Shown: one piece after another, positions 36,386 to 45,505 of the stretch
How positions within the stretch are numbered: position 1 is the first letter of the stretch
Layout of the letters: every line of letters starts with the position of its first letter
From: Cephaloticoccus capnophilus
GTDB lineage: Bacteria; Verrucomicrobiota; Verrucomicrobiia; Opitutales; Opitutaceae
Direction of reading: 5' to 3'
Assembly: GCF_001580045.1 (NCBI RefSeq)
Contig: NZ_LSZP01000032.1
Coordinates: forward strand, 62,001 to 126,000
DNA: 64,000 nucleotides
Notes under the pieces: generated by a model
Seen by the model: only the letters and a program-made list of their open reading frames with translations
What the model was told of the DNA's origin: nothing
The model's database searches: none
Program-made: the position numbers and the translations under genes

Positions 36386-39307
36386 ATGACCTTAACCCAA
36401 GTCGGACAACGCTGTGTCAGTGAACGCGAACCAGAGCTCGGCCTAGGACTCATCAGCGAGCTCGACCACAATCAGATCACGATCGAGTTCCCCGCGACTC
36501 GCGAGCGGAGGATTTACGCGCGCGGCACCCCAGTTTTGCGGCGCGTGCGCTTCAAGGTCGGCGATAAGATCGCCACGCGCAGCGGCACCGCCTTCACCAT
36601 AGAAGCAGTCCTCGGCAGCGACTCAGCGCCTGACGCAGACGGCAGCAGTCCCAGCGAAAACACCGAGCCCGCGACTGGCCTGCTCACCTACCTCGGCAAC
36701 GGCGGAGCGCTCCACGTCGCCGAGTCGGAAGTCGCCGACGCGACTAGCGCAAACTCCCCCGCAGACCGCCTCCTCACCGGCCAAGCCGAGCCCAGTGAAG
36801 TCTTCGACCTGCGCTACCGCACGCTGCAATGGCAAGCCACGCTCGCCCGCAGCGAGGTACGCGGGATGCTCGGCGGGCGCGTCGATCTCATCCCCCACCA
36901 GTTTTACATTCTTGGGGAAGTCTCCCGCCGCCAAATCCCTAGGGTGCTCCTCTCCGACGAAGTCGGCTTGGGCAAAACGATCGAAGCCTGCCTCATCCTT
37001 CAACGACTCCTCGCCACAGGCCGCGCCAAACGCGCCCTCATCCTCGTCCCCGAATCGCTCGTCCACCAATGGTTCGTCGAGCTGCTCCGCCGCTTCAATC
37101 TGTGGTTCACCCTCTTCGACGAAGCACGCCTCCAAGCGACCGAAGCCAGCGAGCCGGAGAAAAACCCCTTTCATTCGAGCCAGCTTTGGATTGCGCCAAC
37201 GAGCACACTTGCGAACCACGAAACCCGCCGCGCACAAGCAATCGCCGCTGGCTGGGATCTCCTCATTGTCGACGAAGCGCACCACCTCGGCTGGTCGCCC
37301 CAAGACGCCTCTAGCGATTACCAGCTCGTCGAATCACTCGCCCAGACCACGCCCGGGCTCCTGCTCCTCACCGCCACGCCTAACCAACTCGGCGCGAGCG
37401 GACACTTTGCCCGTCTCCGGCTCCTCGATCCACACCGCTACAGCGACTACGAAGCCTTCCTCGAAGAGACCGAAGGCTACGCCTCAATCGCAGATGTCGC
37501 CGACGCGCTAGTCGAAGGCCGTCCGCTCAGCAAAAGTGATCACAAGGCACTTCTAAAAATCTTTGACCGCGACCCCGAGGGCCTCGCCTCACATCTCAGC
37601 GCACTCGAGACAGGAGGCGCCGAAGCCCGAGCCGCGCTCCTACGCACGCTGCTCGATCAACACGGCACCGGCCGCATGGTCTTCCGCAACACCCGCACTG
37701 CGATGAAAGGCTTCCCCAAGCGGCAGTACTGCCCAGCGCCGATTGAGGGCGCGACTGCCGAAGTGCTCGATCGTGTGGCACGCGAAATCGAAACCGAGGA
37801 AGGCAGCGCCCCACACGCAGCCACTCGACTCGCCTACACCTTTAAAGATGACCCACGGCTCGATTGGCTGCTCGGCTTCCTCAAAAAACACGCACGCGAA
37901 AAAGTCCTCCTCATCTGCAAAACCGCCCGCAAAGCACTCGCCCTCGAAGAAGCGATCAAGGAACGGCTCAACCTAAACCTCGCCCTCTTCCACGAAGGCC
38001 TCTCACTCATCCACCGCGACCGCCAAGCCGCCTGGTTCGCCGAGCCCGACGGCGCACAACTGCTCATCTGCTCGGAAATCGGCAGCGAGGGACGCAACTT
38101 TCAGTTCGCCCACCACCTCATCCTCTTCGACCTGCCGCTCAACCCCGGCCTCGTCGAGCAACGCATCGGGCGGCTCGACCGCATCGGCCAAACAGAGGCT
38201 ATCCGCATCCACGTACCCTATCTCCCAGGCGGGGCCGATGAAGCCCTCGCCCATTGGTATCACGACGGGCTTGCTGCCTTTGAAGCTCCACTCCACGGCG
38301 GTAACGAGTACCGCGACCACTACCACGCCCGCCTCCTCGAACTCGTCGCCGAGTACGCGGCGGGCGACGAAGCGCGCGCTGCCGCTCGGCCCAAACTGGA
38401 GAAACTCATCGCCGAAACCCAAAAGTTCCGCGCTGCGCTCAACCAAAAACTCTCCCAAGGCCGCGACCGCCTCCTCGAGCTCAACTCCTACGATGCGCCC
38501 TGCGCCGCCGCCTTGCTGGAGAAAATCCGCGAAGCCGACCGCTCGCCGACACTCCGCACAAACCTCACCGCGCTCCTCGATCACTTCGGCGTGCGCGTGA
38601 CCGACCACGAAGACGGCGACGTCTCACTCGATGCCTCCCAAGCCTACGTCGAAGCCTTCCCTGGCATCCCCGCCGAGGGCGGCATGCTGGCCACCTACTC
38701 GCGCACCCGCGCCATCTCGCGCGAGGACATCCGCTTCCTCTCTGCCGACCATCCGCTCGTGCAGGACACGATTGACCTACTCGTTAACTCCACCACCGGC
38801 ACCACCGCCTTTTGCCTCCTAGAGTCCGACACGCCCAACCTGCTTCTCGAAGCCGTCTTCGTCCTAGAAACGATCGAGGACACACGCTGGCACCTCGACC
38901 AATTCCTGCCGCCCACGCCACTGCGTGTCCTCGTCGATATCCACGGCCGCGACCGCAGCGCAGAACTCAGCCCCGAAGCATTCGCACGCGACTTAGAGGA
39001 CGCCCCGCTACCCCAGTTTTTGGAAAAACCCGGGTTTAACGCCACACTCCTTAAAGCCCTATTGGAGGGCGCAACCGAACGCGCCGAAGCACACGCCGCC
39101 CCGCTGCGCCAAGCCGCACGCGAAACCGCCGCCACCGCCCTCACCGACGAACTCCAACGACTCGTCCACTTGAGTAAACTCAACCGCAGCGTCAGCCCGC
39201 GCGAAATCGAACTCGCCAAAAAACAAGTCCGCCAAACGCGCAAAGCCATCGAAGCCTCGCGGCTGCGGCTCGACTCTATCCGGCTCATCCTCGAAGGCAC
39301 TCGCTGA
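36386..39307 (+). CDS. rapA: RNA polymerase-associated helicase RapA (SNF2 family)
   Basis: 973 residues, the usual RapA length. Recycles stalled RNA polymerase. The N-terminal Tudor-like region (to about 110) has GQRCVSEREPELGLGLISELDHNQITIEFP. Walker A is DEVGLGKTIEA (about 191-201), the DExH box is LLIVDEAHHLGW (about 291), and the C-terminal helicase part shows GSEGRNFQFAHHLILFDLPLNPGLVEQRIGRLDRIGQ (about 565-601). The RapA-specific C-terminal half is complete, ending LRLDSIRLILEGTR. Transcribed alone; a palindromic element begins 31 bases after the stop. Confidence 0.95.
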   Translation: MTLTQVGQRCVSEREPELGLGLISELDHNQITIEFPATRERRIYARGTPVLRRVRFKVGDKIATRSGTAFTIEAVLGSDSAPDADGSSPSENTEPATGLLTYLGNGGALHVAESEVADATSANSPADRLLTGQAEPSEVFDLRYRTLQWQATLARSEVRGMLGGRVDLIPHQFYILGEVSRRQIPRVLLSDEVGLGKTIEACLILQRLLATGRAKRALILVPESLVHQWFVELLRRFNLWFTLFDEARLQATEASEPEKNPFHSSQLWIAPTSTLANHETRRAQAIAAGWDLLIVDEAHHLGWSPQDASSDYQLVESLAQTTPGLLLLTATPNQLGASGHFARLRLLDPHRYSDYEAFLEETEGYASIADVADALVEGRPLSKSDHKALLKIFDRDPEGLASHLSALETGGAEARAALLRTLLDQHGTGRMVFRNTRTAMKGFPKRQYCPAPIEGATAEVLDRVAREIETEEGSAPHAATRLAYTFKDDPRLDWLLGFLKKHAREKVLLICKTARKALALEEAIKERLNLNLALFHEGLSLIHRDRQAAWFAEPDGAQLLICSEIGSEGRNFQFAHHLILFDLPLNPGLVEQRIGRLDRIGQTEAIRIHVPYLPGGADEALAHWYHDGLAAFEAPLHGGNEYRDHYHARLLELVAEYAAGDEARAAARPKLEKLIAETQKFRAALNQKLSQGRDRLLELNSYDAPCAAALLEKIREADRSPTLRTNLTALLDHFGVRVTDHEDGDVSLDASQAYVEAFPGIPAEGGMLATYSRTRAISREDIRFLSADHPLVQDTIDLLVNSTTGTTAFCLLESDTPNLLLEAVFVLETIEDTRWHLDQFLPPTPLRVLVDIHGRDRSAELSPEAFARDLEDAPLPQFLEKPGFNATLLKALLEGATERAEAHAAPLRQAARETAATALTDELQRLVHLSKLNRSVSPREIELAKKQVRQTRKAIEASRLRLDSIRLILEGTR

Positions 39308-39337
39308 GTGCCTAGCGCTGGCTGATACGCCTTTTTC

Positions 39338-39660
39338 CCACTACGCGTGGGGCGGCAGGCTGTGCCTGCACCCGTTCAATTTGGGATTTCGGCGTCGCGC
39401 TATCGCGCGAAAGCGAAATCCCAAATTTGAAAGTCCCTTCCCTTGTCGCGTTGCGACAAGGAGAGCAGTAAAAGGGGAAGTAGAGTGATAACCCGTTTGG
39501 GCGAGGTGGGAAAAATCACCAGTAAGCTCCCGCCTCCAAGTTTGGGGTCCTTTCTACCGAACGCTTGGTTGCCGTGCGAATGCACGGCGGCCAAGCGTTC
39601 GGTAAATGGGTGCAGCGACACGCTGCCGCCCCACGCGCAGTGGACGCTCAGAGAGAGCAG
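39338..39660 (-). repeat. Composite palindromic element, copy 3 (full, inverted)
   Basis: Inverted relative to copy 1. Hairpin A reads GCAGGC-TGT-GCCTGC at one end and GCAGCG-ACA-CGCTGC at the other, hairpin E has an extended stem CCTTGTCGC / GCGACAAGG, and hairpin B is the ACCGAACG type. The flank after the outer repeat (GCTCAGAGAGAGCAG) matches the inverted flank before copy 1. Sits between convergent 3' ends. Confidence 0.9.
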
Positions 39661-39676
39661 CGCTGCCAACGGCGGC

Positions 39677-39901
39677 TCACGGCGCGGCGTAGTACGGGAT
39701 GATTTGTTTGAGATGTCCTTGGATGATGCTGCCGATTGTTTGCGCAGGGAGCGTGCCTTTGTGCAGTTCGAAAATCGCCACTAATAGCGCGAGCTCGATA
39801 TCGACCGTCTGCCCGTTTGTCGCGCGCATCTCGGCGAGCAGCTCCAGGGCTTTTTTCTCAACGCGTTTGTAGTCTTTAAAGTTTTCTTCGGTCGCAGCCA
39901 T
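39677..39901 (-). CDS. 74-residue hypothetical protein
   Basis: MAATEENFKDYKRVEKKALELLAEMRATNGQTVDIELALLVAIFELHKGTLPAQTIGSIIQGHLKQIIPYYAAP. All-helical, acidic/basic mixed, no signal peptide or membrane helix; small soluble protein. Codon usage looks normal for the window and the frame is complete, so it is likely real. Family not recognised. Ends 17 bases from the palindromic element and lies downstream of xerD in the same direction, 100 bases away. Confidence 0.65.
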   Translation of the reverse strand: MAATEENFKDYKRVEKKALELLAEMRATNGQTVDIELALLVAIFELHKGTLPAQTIGSIIQGHLKQIIPYYAAP

Positions 39902-40001
39902 TTAGGGAAATGAGTTTGGAGAGTAACGAAGTGAAAACGGGGCCGGTCAATCTCGGGAAGCCGCGGACGAGCGAGCAACAGGAACTCGCCCATGAGCGCC
40001 G

Positions 40002-40967
40002 TCAAAGACTGTTACGCGGGTGGTATTTTGCGTGGCCTTCGATGAGCCGCTGCGGCTCGACTGCCGTGTAAATCTGGGTCGTCGCGATACTCGCATGGCC
40101 AAGCATCTCCTGAATCGCACGCAGATCCGCTCCGCCGGTCAGCAGGTGCGTCGCGAAGGAGTGCCGCAGCAAGTGCGGTTTTACCGGCTTGGTGATTCCG
40201 GCGAGGCGAGCGTATTTTTTTACGATCACCCAGAGCGTAACCCGCGAGAGCCCGCGCCCGCGCGCACTTAAGAACAGTTGGCTGCCGGTGTGCGTCCTCA
40301 CGTAGTAGGGGCGGCCCGCCTCCAACCAGCGCGCAATCGCTGTGAGCGCCTTGCTGCCGACGGGGACGACGCGCTCTTTCGAGCCTTTGCCAAAAACGCG
40401 CAAAAACCCGTGCTCAAGATCGATTTGCTGGAGCGTGAGTGCGCCGAGCTCGGAGACGCGCAAGCCGCTGGAGTAGAAAAGCTCGAGGAGCGCCTTGTCG
40501 CGGAGCGACTGCGGGTCACCGCCGCTGGGCGCGGCGAGCAGCCGCTCGACCTCTTCGTTTGTCAGCGTGCCGGGCATCTGCCGGCGGTGTTTGGGCGCAG
40601 TGAGGAGCGCGGAAAAATCATCCTCGCGCAAGCGCTCACGAACGAGGTGGTGGGCGAGCCCACGCAGCGCGGCCAGCTTTCGCGCCAAACTCGCCACTGC
40701 GTAATCCGCCCCGCTCAAACTCTGTATCCACAAGGCCACTTCGCCGCCCGAGACGCTGCGCCAGTCGCTCGCCGTCCCCCGCTTGGCGAGAAAGGCCGCG
40801 CATTGGTCGAGGTCGTTTAGGTAGCCCTCTTGGGTGTTCGGCGAGAGGCCGCGCTCTAGGCCGATGTAGCTAAGGAAACGATCGATGTCCTCGGCAAAGT
40901 CCCCCGGTGCGGCGCTGCTAAAAGTCGCCCGGCGCGCGGCACTGACCTTTCGCTTGGGCGACGACAT
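40002..40967 (-). CDS. xerD: Tyrosine recombinase XerD-like
   Basis: 321 residues. N-terminal core-binding SAM-like domain (DIDRFLSYIGLERGLSPNTQEGYLNDL), then the catalytic domain with all active residues in view: Arg in SSGLRVSELGAL, Lys in GKGSKERVVPVG, HxxR in HLLRHSFATHLL, and the His/Tyr block LGHASIATTQIYT. Ends EGHAKYHPR, as in XerD. Expected to resolve chromosome dimers at dif. Housekeeping rather than prophage by its similarity and location. No dif site was found in the window by eye. Confidence 0.9.
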   Translation of the reverse strand: MSSPKRKVSAARRATFSSAAPGDFAEDIDRFLSYIGLERGLSPNTQEGYLNDLDQCAAFLAKRGTASDWRSVSGGEVALWIQSLSGADYAVASLARKLAALRGLAHHLVRERLREDDFSALLTAPKHRRQMPGTLTNEEVERLLAAPSGGDPQSLRDKALLELFYSSGLRVSELGALTLQQIDLEHGFLRVFGKGSKERVVPVGSKALTAIARWLEAGRPYYVRTHTGSQLFLSARGRGLSRVTLWVIVKKYARLAGITKPVKPHLLRHSFATHLLTGGADLRAIQEMLGHASIATTQIYTAVEPQRLIEGHAKYHPRNSL

Positions 40968-41051
40968 AGCGAAAAAAATGCTGGGGCTGGGCTACGGGAT
41001 TATTTTTCGCGTGTTGCGAAAACGCAGGCCACCAAGCCGAAGCGAGTCCGC

Positions 41052-41312
41052 TTAGCGGCGGCGGCGCTGGAAGTTGGGCCGGTGGGCGTTTTGCTCGCGC
41101 ACGCGGTAGGTGATCCGCGCCTTCTCTAAGTCGTAAGGGCTCATCTCCATCTTCACCGTGTCGCCCGTGGCGATCTTGATAAAGTGCTTACGCAGCTTCC
41201 CCGAAATGTGGGCTAAGACGACATGCCCGTTGGACAGCTCGACCTTGAACATCGTGCCGGGGAGGACGGCCACGACCTTTCCCTCCACCTCAATCGCGTT
41301 TACATCAGCCAT
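41052..41312 (-). CDS. infA: Translation initiation factor IF-1
   Basis: 86 residues. Single OB fold: [65 protein letters not shown]. The tail is slightly longer and more basic than usual ([15 protein letters not shown]). ATG 41312 gives [13 protein letters not shown]; the longer upstream reading frame to 41432 is rejected. Lies upstream of xerD in the same direction, 84 bases away. Confidence 0.96.
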   Translation of the reverse strand: MADVNAIEVEGKVVAVLPGTMFKVELSNGHVVLAHISGKLRKHFIKIATGDTVKMEMSPYDLEKARITYRVREQNAHRPNFQRRRR

Positions 41313-41517
41313 ACGGGAGCGAGGGGAGCTATTGTGGGTGCTTGGTGCATAGAAAAGAGACAGCAGGAGGAGCCAACGCGCGGTGCGCCGAAAAACGAAA
41401 AGCCACCTGTAAGCCCTAGCGCCCGCCCCCAAGTCAAGGTTTTACACGAGGCAACTCCACGCACTGTGTAGGTACGCGTCGTTGCGCTCAAAACGCTGCG
41501 CAGCGCGCACGCTACCG

Positions 41518-42054
41518 ATGCAAGCCACCCGAAAGCCCTTTCCCGAGTGCCCGTTTGAAAAACGCTTCCCCTCGCAACTCGTACGCGACGACACGTTTTT
41601 TATGAGTTTGGCCTACAACCAAGCGATCGACGCATGGCGACGCGGCGAAGTGCCTATCGGTGCAGTCATCGAGCGCGGCGGCGAGGTCATCGCGCTCGCG
41701 CACAACACGGTCGAAACCGCACACGACCCGACCGCACACGCCGAGGTCTTGGCAATCACCCAAGCCGCCGCCGCACTCGGCGATTGGCGGCTGGAAGGCT
41801 GCACGCTGTATGTCACCAAAGAGCCTTGCCCGATGTGCTCGGGAGCCGTCCTCATGTCGCGCCTCGCCCGCGTGTGCTACGCAGTACGCGACGCGAAAAT
41901 GGGCTGCCTCGGCGGTGCGACCGACCTCAACGCCATCGCCACGCTCAACCATCACCTCGAAATCTCCGCGGGCGAAATCCTGGAGGCCGAGTGCCGCACA
42001 CTCTTGCAGACTTTTTTTAAGCTGAAGCGTGAATCAAGTGCCGCTGGCAGTTGA
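41518..42054 (+). CDS. tadA: tRNA-specific adenosine deaminase
   Basis: 178 residues. Converts A34 to inosine in tRNA-Arg(ACG). Zinc ligands: His in PTAHAEVLAIT (HAE at 74-76, catalytic Glu) and PCPMC (Cys104 and Cys107). Other marks are VPIGAVI and MGCLGG. The start is debatable: ATG 41518 gives a 28-residue N-terminal extension that includes FEKRFPSQLVRDDTFF, sequence often present in this group. An internal ATG at 41602 would give the standard length. Divergent from infA by about 200 bases. Confidence 0.93.
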   Translation: MQATRKPFPECPFEKRFPSQLVRDDTFFMSLAYNQAIDAWRRGEVPIGAVIERGGEVIALAHNTVETAHDPTAHAEVLAITQAAAALGDWRLEGCTLYVTKEPCPMCSGAVLMSRLARVCYAVRDAKMGCLGGATDLNAIATLNHHLEISAGEILEAECRTLLQTFFKLKRESSAAGS

Positions 42055-42123
42055 CGCCGCAAGCGACACGCTCAAATTCTGCGCTTCCTCAGTATTAGCT
42101 GAACCCGAAACCCTTATAAAATC

Positions 42124-42759
42124 ATGGCATACACACTCAAACCGCTCCCCTACGCCCACGATGCGCTAGAGCCGCACATCGACGCACGCACGATGGAGAT
42201 CCATCACGGCAAGCATCACCAAGCTTACGTCAATAACCTCAATGCCGCGCTCGAAAGCGCAGGCGTCACCCCGCCGAGCTGCCTGTGCAACCTCATCTCC
42301 AACCTCGATAAACTCCCCGAGTCGATTCGCGGCGCAGTCCGCAACAACGGCGGTGGAGTCGCCAACCACAACCTCTTCTGGAAAATCATGGGCCCCGGCA
42401 AAGGCGGCGCACCGACCGGCGCCCTCGCTACCGCGATCGATGCGACCTTCGGCTCCTTCGATAAGTTTAAGGAAGAGTTCGCCAAGGCAGGCGCGACCCG
42501 CTTCGGCTCCGGTTGGGCCTGGCTCTACGTCACGCCCGAAAAGAAACTCGCCGTGGGCTCGACCGCCAACCAAGACAGCCCGCGCATGGGCAAGGCGATC
42601 GCCGGGATCGAGGGCACGCCCATCCTCGCAATGGACGTCTGGGAACACGCCTACTACCTCAACTACCAAAACCGCCGCCCCGACTACATCGCCGCCTTCT
42701 GGAACGTCGTAAACTGGGACGCCGTCGCTGAGCGCTACACCGACGCACTCGAAGACTAA
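42124..42759 (+). CDS. Superoxide dismutase (Mn/Fe family)
   Basis: 211 residues. Metal ligands are visible: His in [15 protein letters not shown], His in [11 protein letters not shown], then [28 protein letters not shown] (Asp and His ligands). The YVNNLN and [11 protein letters not shown] contexts and the C-terminal [12 protein letters not shown] fit the Mn/Fe-SOD superfamily. Metal choice is not safely predicted from sequence alone. Cytosolic: no signal peptide. A strong terminator follows, so it is monocistronic. Confidence 0.95.
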   Translation: MAYTLKPLPYAHDALEPHIDARTMEIHHGKHHQAYVNNLNAALESAGVTPPSCLCNLISNLDKLPESIRGAVRNNGGGVANHNLFWKIMGPGKGGAPTGALATAIDATFGSFDKFKEEFAKAGATRFGSGWAWLYVTPEKKLAVGSTANQDSPRMGKAIAGIEGTPILAMDVWEHAYYLNYQNRRPDYIAAFWNVVNWDAVAERYTDALED

Positions 42760-42782
42760 GCGGCGCAGGCTGTTTTTATTGG

Positions 42783-42812
42783 CAGGCCGCCTCTTGGCGG
42801 CCTGTCTTTTTT
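42783..42812 (+). terminator. Rho-independent terminator of the sod gene
   Basis: Stem CAGGCCGCC / GGCGGCCTG (42783-42791 and 42796-42804), TCTT loop, then a T run to 42812. Ends seven bases before the DUF971 start. Confidence 0.88.
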
Positions 42813-42818
42813 GGGACT

Positions 42819-43130
42819 GTGGAAAGACCGACCAACATACAACTCATTGGGAAGGAACTCGGCATCGTATGGAGCGATGGTTGCGAGACCTACTACGACC
42901 CGGCGCGACTGCGCGCGGCTTCGCCTAGTGCCCAGGCCCAGGGCGAACGCGATATCCTAGGCCAAGTCCACGGCGGCGAAGGCCCCACGACTGCCCGCGA
43001 CCACAGCGGCGTCACCATTCACGGCTGGCAAATTGTCGGAAACTACGCTGTGCGCTTCGAGTTTAGCGACGGCCATAGAACGGGGCTTTACTCGTTCGAT
43101 TTCCTGCGCGAGCTCGCCGCAAAACCCTAA
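42819..43130 (+). CDS. DUF971 (gamma-butyrobetaine hydroxylase N-terminal-like) protein
   Basis: 103 residues. GTG start at 42819. DUF971 signature: PTNIQLIGKELGIVWSDGCETYYDPARLRAASPSAQAQGE and VTIHGWQIVGNYAVRFEFSDGHRTGLYSFDFLRELA. Members often sit near iron-sulfur or quinone-related genes, but neighbours here (sod upstream, hisI downstream) give no clear context. The terminator just upstream means it probably has its own promoter; none is clear. Confidence 0.88.
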   Translation: MERPTNIQLIGKELGIVWSDGCETYYDPARLRAASPSAQAQGERDILGQVHGGEGPTTARDHSGVTIHGWQIVGNYAVRFEFSDGHRTGLYSFDFLRELAAKP

Positions 43131-43245
43131 ACGCCTGCACGGCAGCGGAAAACCCCACGCAACGCGCCAAAGAGCGGTTGCCAACCGTTGCTACACACAG
43201 CGCACGCTTCCACTCCACACCTCACACACTCTATTTTAAGCACTC

Positions 43246-43704
43246 ATGAGCTCCTTCGTTTTTCCTGCACGCAGCACTACCGCCGAGATTGAACTCGGAA
43301 CCACGCTCCAGCCCAAATTCGACGCCGACGGACTCATCCCCTGCATCACCACCGACCACCTCACCAACGAAGTGCTGATGTTCGCCTTCATGAACGCGGA
43401 GTCGCTCGCCCACACGCTGCGCAGCGGTAAAGCGACTTACTGGAGCCGATCACGCGGCAAACTCTGGTGCAAAGGCGAAGAATCCGGCAACGTGCAACGC
43501 GTCAAAGCCATCCTGACCGACTGCGACCAAGACGTGCTCCTGCTCAAAGTCGAAAGCATCGGCGGCGTATCCTGCCACAACGGCTACAAATCCTGCTTCT
43601 ACCGCCAACTCAGCGAAGACGCCGACCCCAGCGACGAAGCCAGCCTCAAACTCCAATTCGTCGCCCGCCGCCTCATCGACCCCGCCAAACTCTACAAAAA
43701 GTAG
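43246..43704 (+). CDS. hisI: Phosphoribosyl-AMP cyclohydrolase
   Basis: 152 residues, third step of histidine biosynthesis. Core motifs: [43 protein letters not shown], with metal-binding [11 protein letters not shown] and the C-terminal [13 protein letters not shown] cysteines. The HisE half is absent, so phosphoribosyl-ATP pyrophosphatase must be elsewhere. The N-terminal ~20 residues vary. Its TAG stop lies three bases before palindromic element copy 4. Confidence 0.95.
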   Translation: MSSFVFPARSTTAEIELGTTLQPKFDADGLIPCITTDHLTNEVLMFAFMNAESLAHTLRSGKATYWSRSRGKLWCKGEESGNVQRVKAILTDCDQDVLLLKVESIGGVSCHNGYKSCFYRQLSEDADPSDEASLKLQFVARRLIDPAKLYKK

Positions 43705-43706
43705 AT

Positions 43707-43935
43707 CCACTACGCGTGGGGCGGCAGGCTGTGCCTGCACCCGTTCAATTTGGGATTTCTCATCGCGCTATCGCGCGAAAGCGAAATCCCAAATTTGAAA
43801 GCATTCCCCCTGTCGCGTTGCGACAGAAACGGAGGGCTTATTTCAAAATCACGATTTGTGTTCGGTTGCGAAGCGACCGAGCCAAATCGTGATTTAAATG
43901 GGAGTGGCAGCATGCCACCGCCCCACGCGCAGTGG
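43707..43935 (-). repeat. Composite palindromic element, copy 4 (hairpin-only variant)
   Basis: Outer inverted repeat intact, but the core and hairpin B are missing. Instead hairpin D appears twice: TTTGGGATTTC / GAAATCCCAAA, and a new stem AATCACGATTTG / CAAATCGTGATT with TTCGG-TTGCGAAGC-GACCGA inside. The end hairpin is GTGGCA-GCA-TGCCAC, another complementary replacement. Lies 3 bases from the hisI stop and 7 bases from the stop of the opposing regulator gene. Confidence 0.85.
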
Positions 43936-43941
43936 GAAAAG

Positions 43942-44178
43942 TTACCTGCTTTGTCCTGCCGCTTCCTCGGGCCCTTCTCCAAAAATATCGGGCCGCAACT
44001 CGTAGCGGGGCACTTCCCCGCCACTCGCCTCATCCAGCCGCCGTGCTAAAACGCCTCCAAAGCGGGAGCCCACGCTGAGTGACTTGCGCAAATACCCGAG
44101 CGAAGTCCCCGCCCGCTCCGCATACTCGTGCTGCTGCGGAACAGCTAGTTTCTGCAAGTAGGCTCGAAGCGATTCCAT
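43942..44178 (-). CDS. YdaS/Cro-like helix-turn-helix regulator (phage type)
   Basis: 78 residues: MESLRAYLQKLAVPQQHEYAERAGTSLGYLRKSLSVGSRFGGVLARRLDEASGGEVPRYELRPDIFGEG. This is the YdaS-antitoxin/Cro-like pattern (helix-turn-helix followed by EASGGxVxRxxLRPDIF), known from lambdoid and other prophages, where such a protein opposes the CI-type repressor. Divergent from a repressor-like gene with an operator-rich AT region between them. ATG 44178 is taken; an upstream in-frame stretch runs into the operators and is not coding. Confidence 0.8.
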   Translation of the reverse strand: MESLRAYLQKLAVPQQHEYAERAGTSLGYLRKSLSVGSRFGGVLARRLDEASGGEVPRYELRPDIFGEGPEEAAGQSR

Positions 44179-44297
44179 GACAACTCTGCTATTACCTTTA
44201 TAAATTTTAGTCAATTTACTCGGGTAAATATTAAGCGAATCTGCTGAACGAGTTATTCGGGGAATTTTAATCGTAATTACCCAAAGGTAATAAAAGC
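44179..44297. promoter_or_regulatory. Divergent promoter-operator region of the phage-like switch
   Basis: About 119 AT-rich bases in a GC-rich genome. Three related sites: ATTACC half site next to TTTATAAA (44191-44204), ATTTAC-TCGG-GTAAAT (44214-44229) and ATTACC-CAAA-GGTAAT (44276-44291). The third overlaps the likely ribosome-binding site of the repressor gene. All share an (A/T)TTACC half, as expected for one dimeric repressor. Confidence 0.65.
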
Positions 44298-44759
44298 GTG
44301 TTCCGAATGAGTCATACCCCAACCAGAATTATGGAGGCGCGCCGGGCTCGGTTACGCGCTTGGATCGATGCCCACCATGCTGGCTCGCAAGCGGCCTTTG
44401 TTAAGGCGACTGGTATCAATCAAGGGGGGCTTTCTTCGCTGCTTCGCTCCAAGGCTTTTGGGGAAAATCGCGCGGCGGCCATTGAGCGCTTGGCGGACAT
44501 GCCTGAGGGCTACCTCGTGTTTCCTTTGGATGAGGCGGAAAAAACGCCCGTCGCAGTCCAACTGGTCACGCGTCGCTTTGAGGATTTCGGTCCGAAGCTG
44601 AAAACGCTTCTCTGCGAGCTTGGCGAAGCGGCCCAAGCTTCGCCCGAAATCGCGGCCCATCTCGAAACCCTAAAACCCTTGGCGCGTAAACACCTTCAGG
44701 CCTGTGCGGCCTCCGCCGAGCTGAAGAAACTGAAGCGGCGTGGGGCGGTTTTGTCATGA
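44298..44759 (+). CDS. Phage-like repressor-type regulator
   Basis: 153 residues from GTG 44298, which has a usable ribosome-binding site (AAAGGT); ATG 44307 or 44331 would be shorter forms. N-terminal helix-turn-helix with RAWIDAHHAGSQAAFVKATGINQGGLSSLLRSKAFGENRAAAIERL, the pattern of small CI/Cro-type and host-phage helix-turn-helix proteins. The C-terminal part is mixed charged helix (LKTLLCELGEAAQASPEIAAHLETLKPLARKHLQACAASAELKKLKRR) without a protease-like domain. Pairs with the divergent YdaS-like gene. No integrase or structural phage gene is adjacent. Confidence 0.7.
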   Translation: MFRMSHTPTRIMEARRARLRAWIDAHHAGSQAAFVKATGINQGGLSSLLRSKAFGENRAAAIERLADMPEGYLVFPLDEAEKTPVAVQLVTRRFEDFGPKLKTLLCELGEAAQASPEIAAHLETLKPLARKHLQACAASAELKKLKRRGAVLS

Positions 44760-44882
44760 TACGCATGAGCCGATGCGGACTTCTTGTTTTGCGGATCGTC
44801 TTTGTCCTAGGCTTTGCCTCCTTGACGCCGCGGCGCGCGTTGTTGAGCGTTCCGCCGCTCTAAGCGAATCGCGCGACTCAAC

Positions 44883-45340
<458 letters not shown>

Positions 45341-45480
45341 AGGGCCTGTTCCCGTTTCAAACTCCCGCCTCCAAGTTTGGGCTCCTTTTCACAGAGCCGC
45401 TTGGCTGCTGTGCGAATGCACGGCAACCAAGCGGCTCTGTAAATGGGTGCAGCGACACGCTGCCGCCCCACGCGGAGTGG
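45341..45480 (-). repeat. Composite palindromic element, copy 5 (truncated)
   Basis: Only the part from the core to one outer end remains: CTCCCGCCTCCAAGTTTGGG, hairpin B of the alternative type (ACAGAGCCGCTTGG / CCAAGCGGCTCTGT), hairpin A (GCAGCG-ACA-CGCTGC), then CCCCACGCGGAGTGGG. The left edge is joined directly to a GGGCCTGTTCCCGTTTCAA motif (45342-45360) that also flanks copies 7, 8 and 9. Ends 26 bases before the M16 protease stop. Confidence 0.8.
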
Positions 45481-45505
45481 GAGCGGTCGCTAAGCGCGGC
45501 GTGTC

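Noticed and set aside
40002-40967. XerD-like gene as integrase of the phage-like switch
   Set aside because: Sequence fits chromosomal XerD, it sits between housekeeping genes (infA side), and it lies 3-4 kb from the switch with sod, tadA and hisI between.
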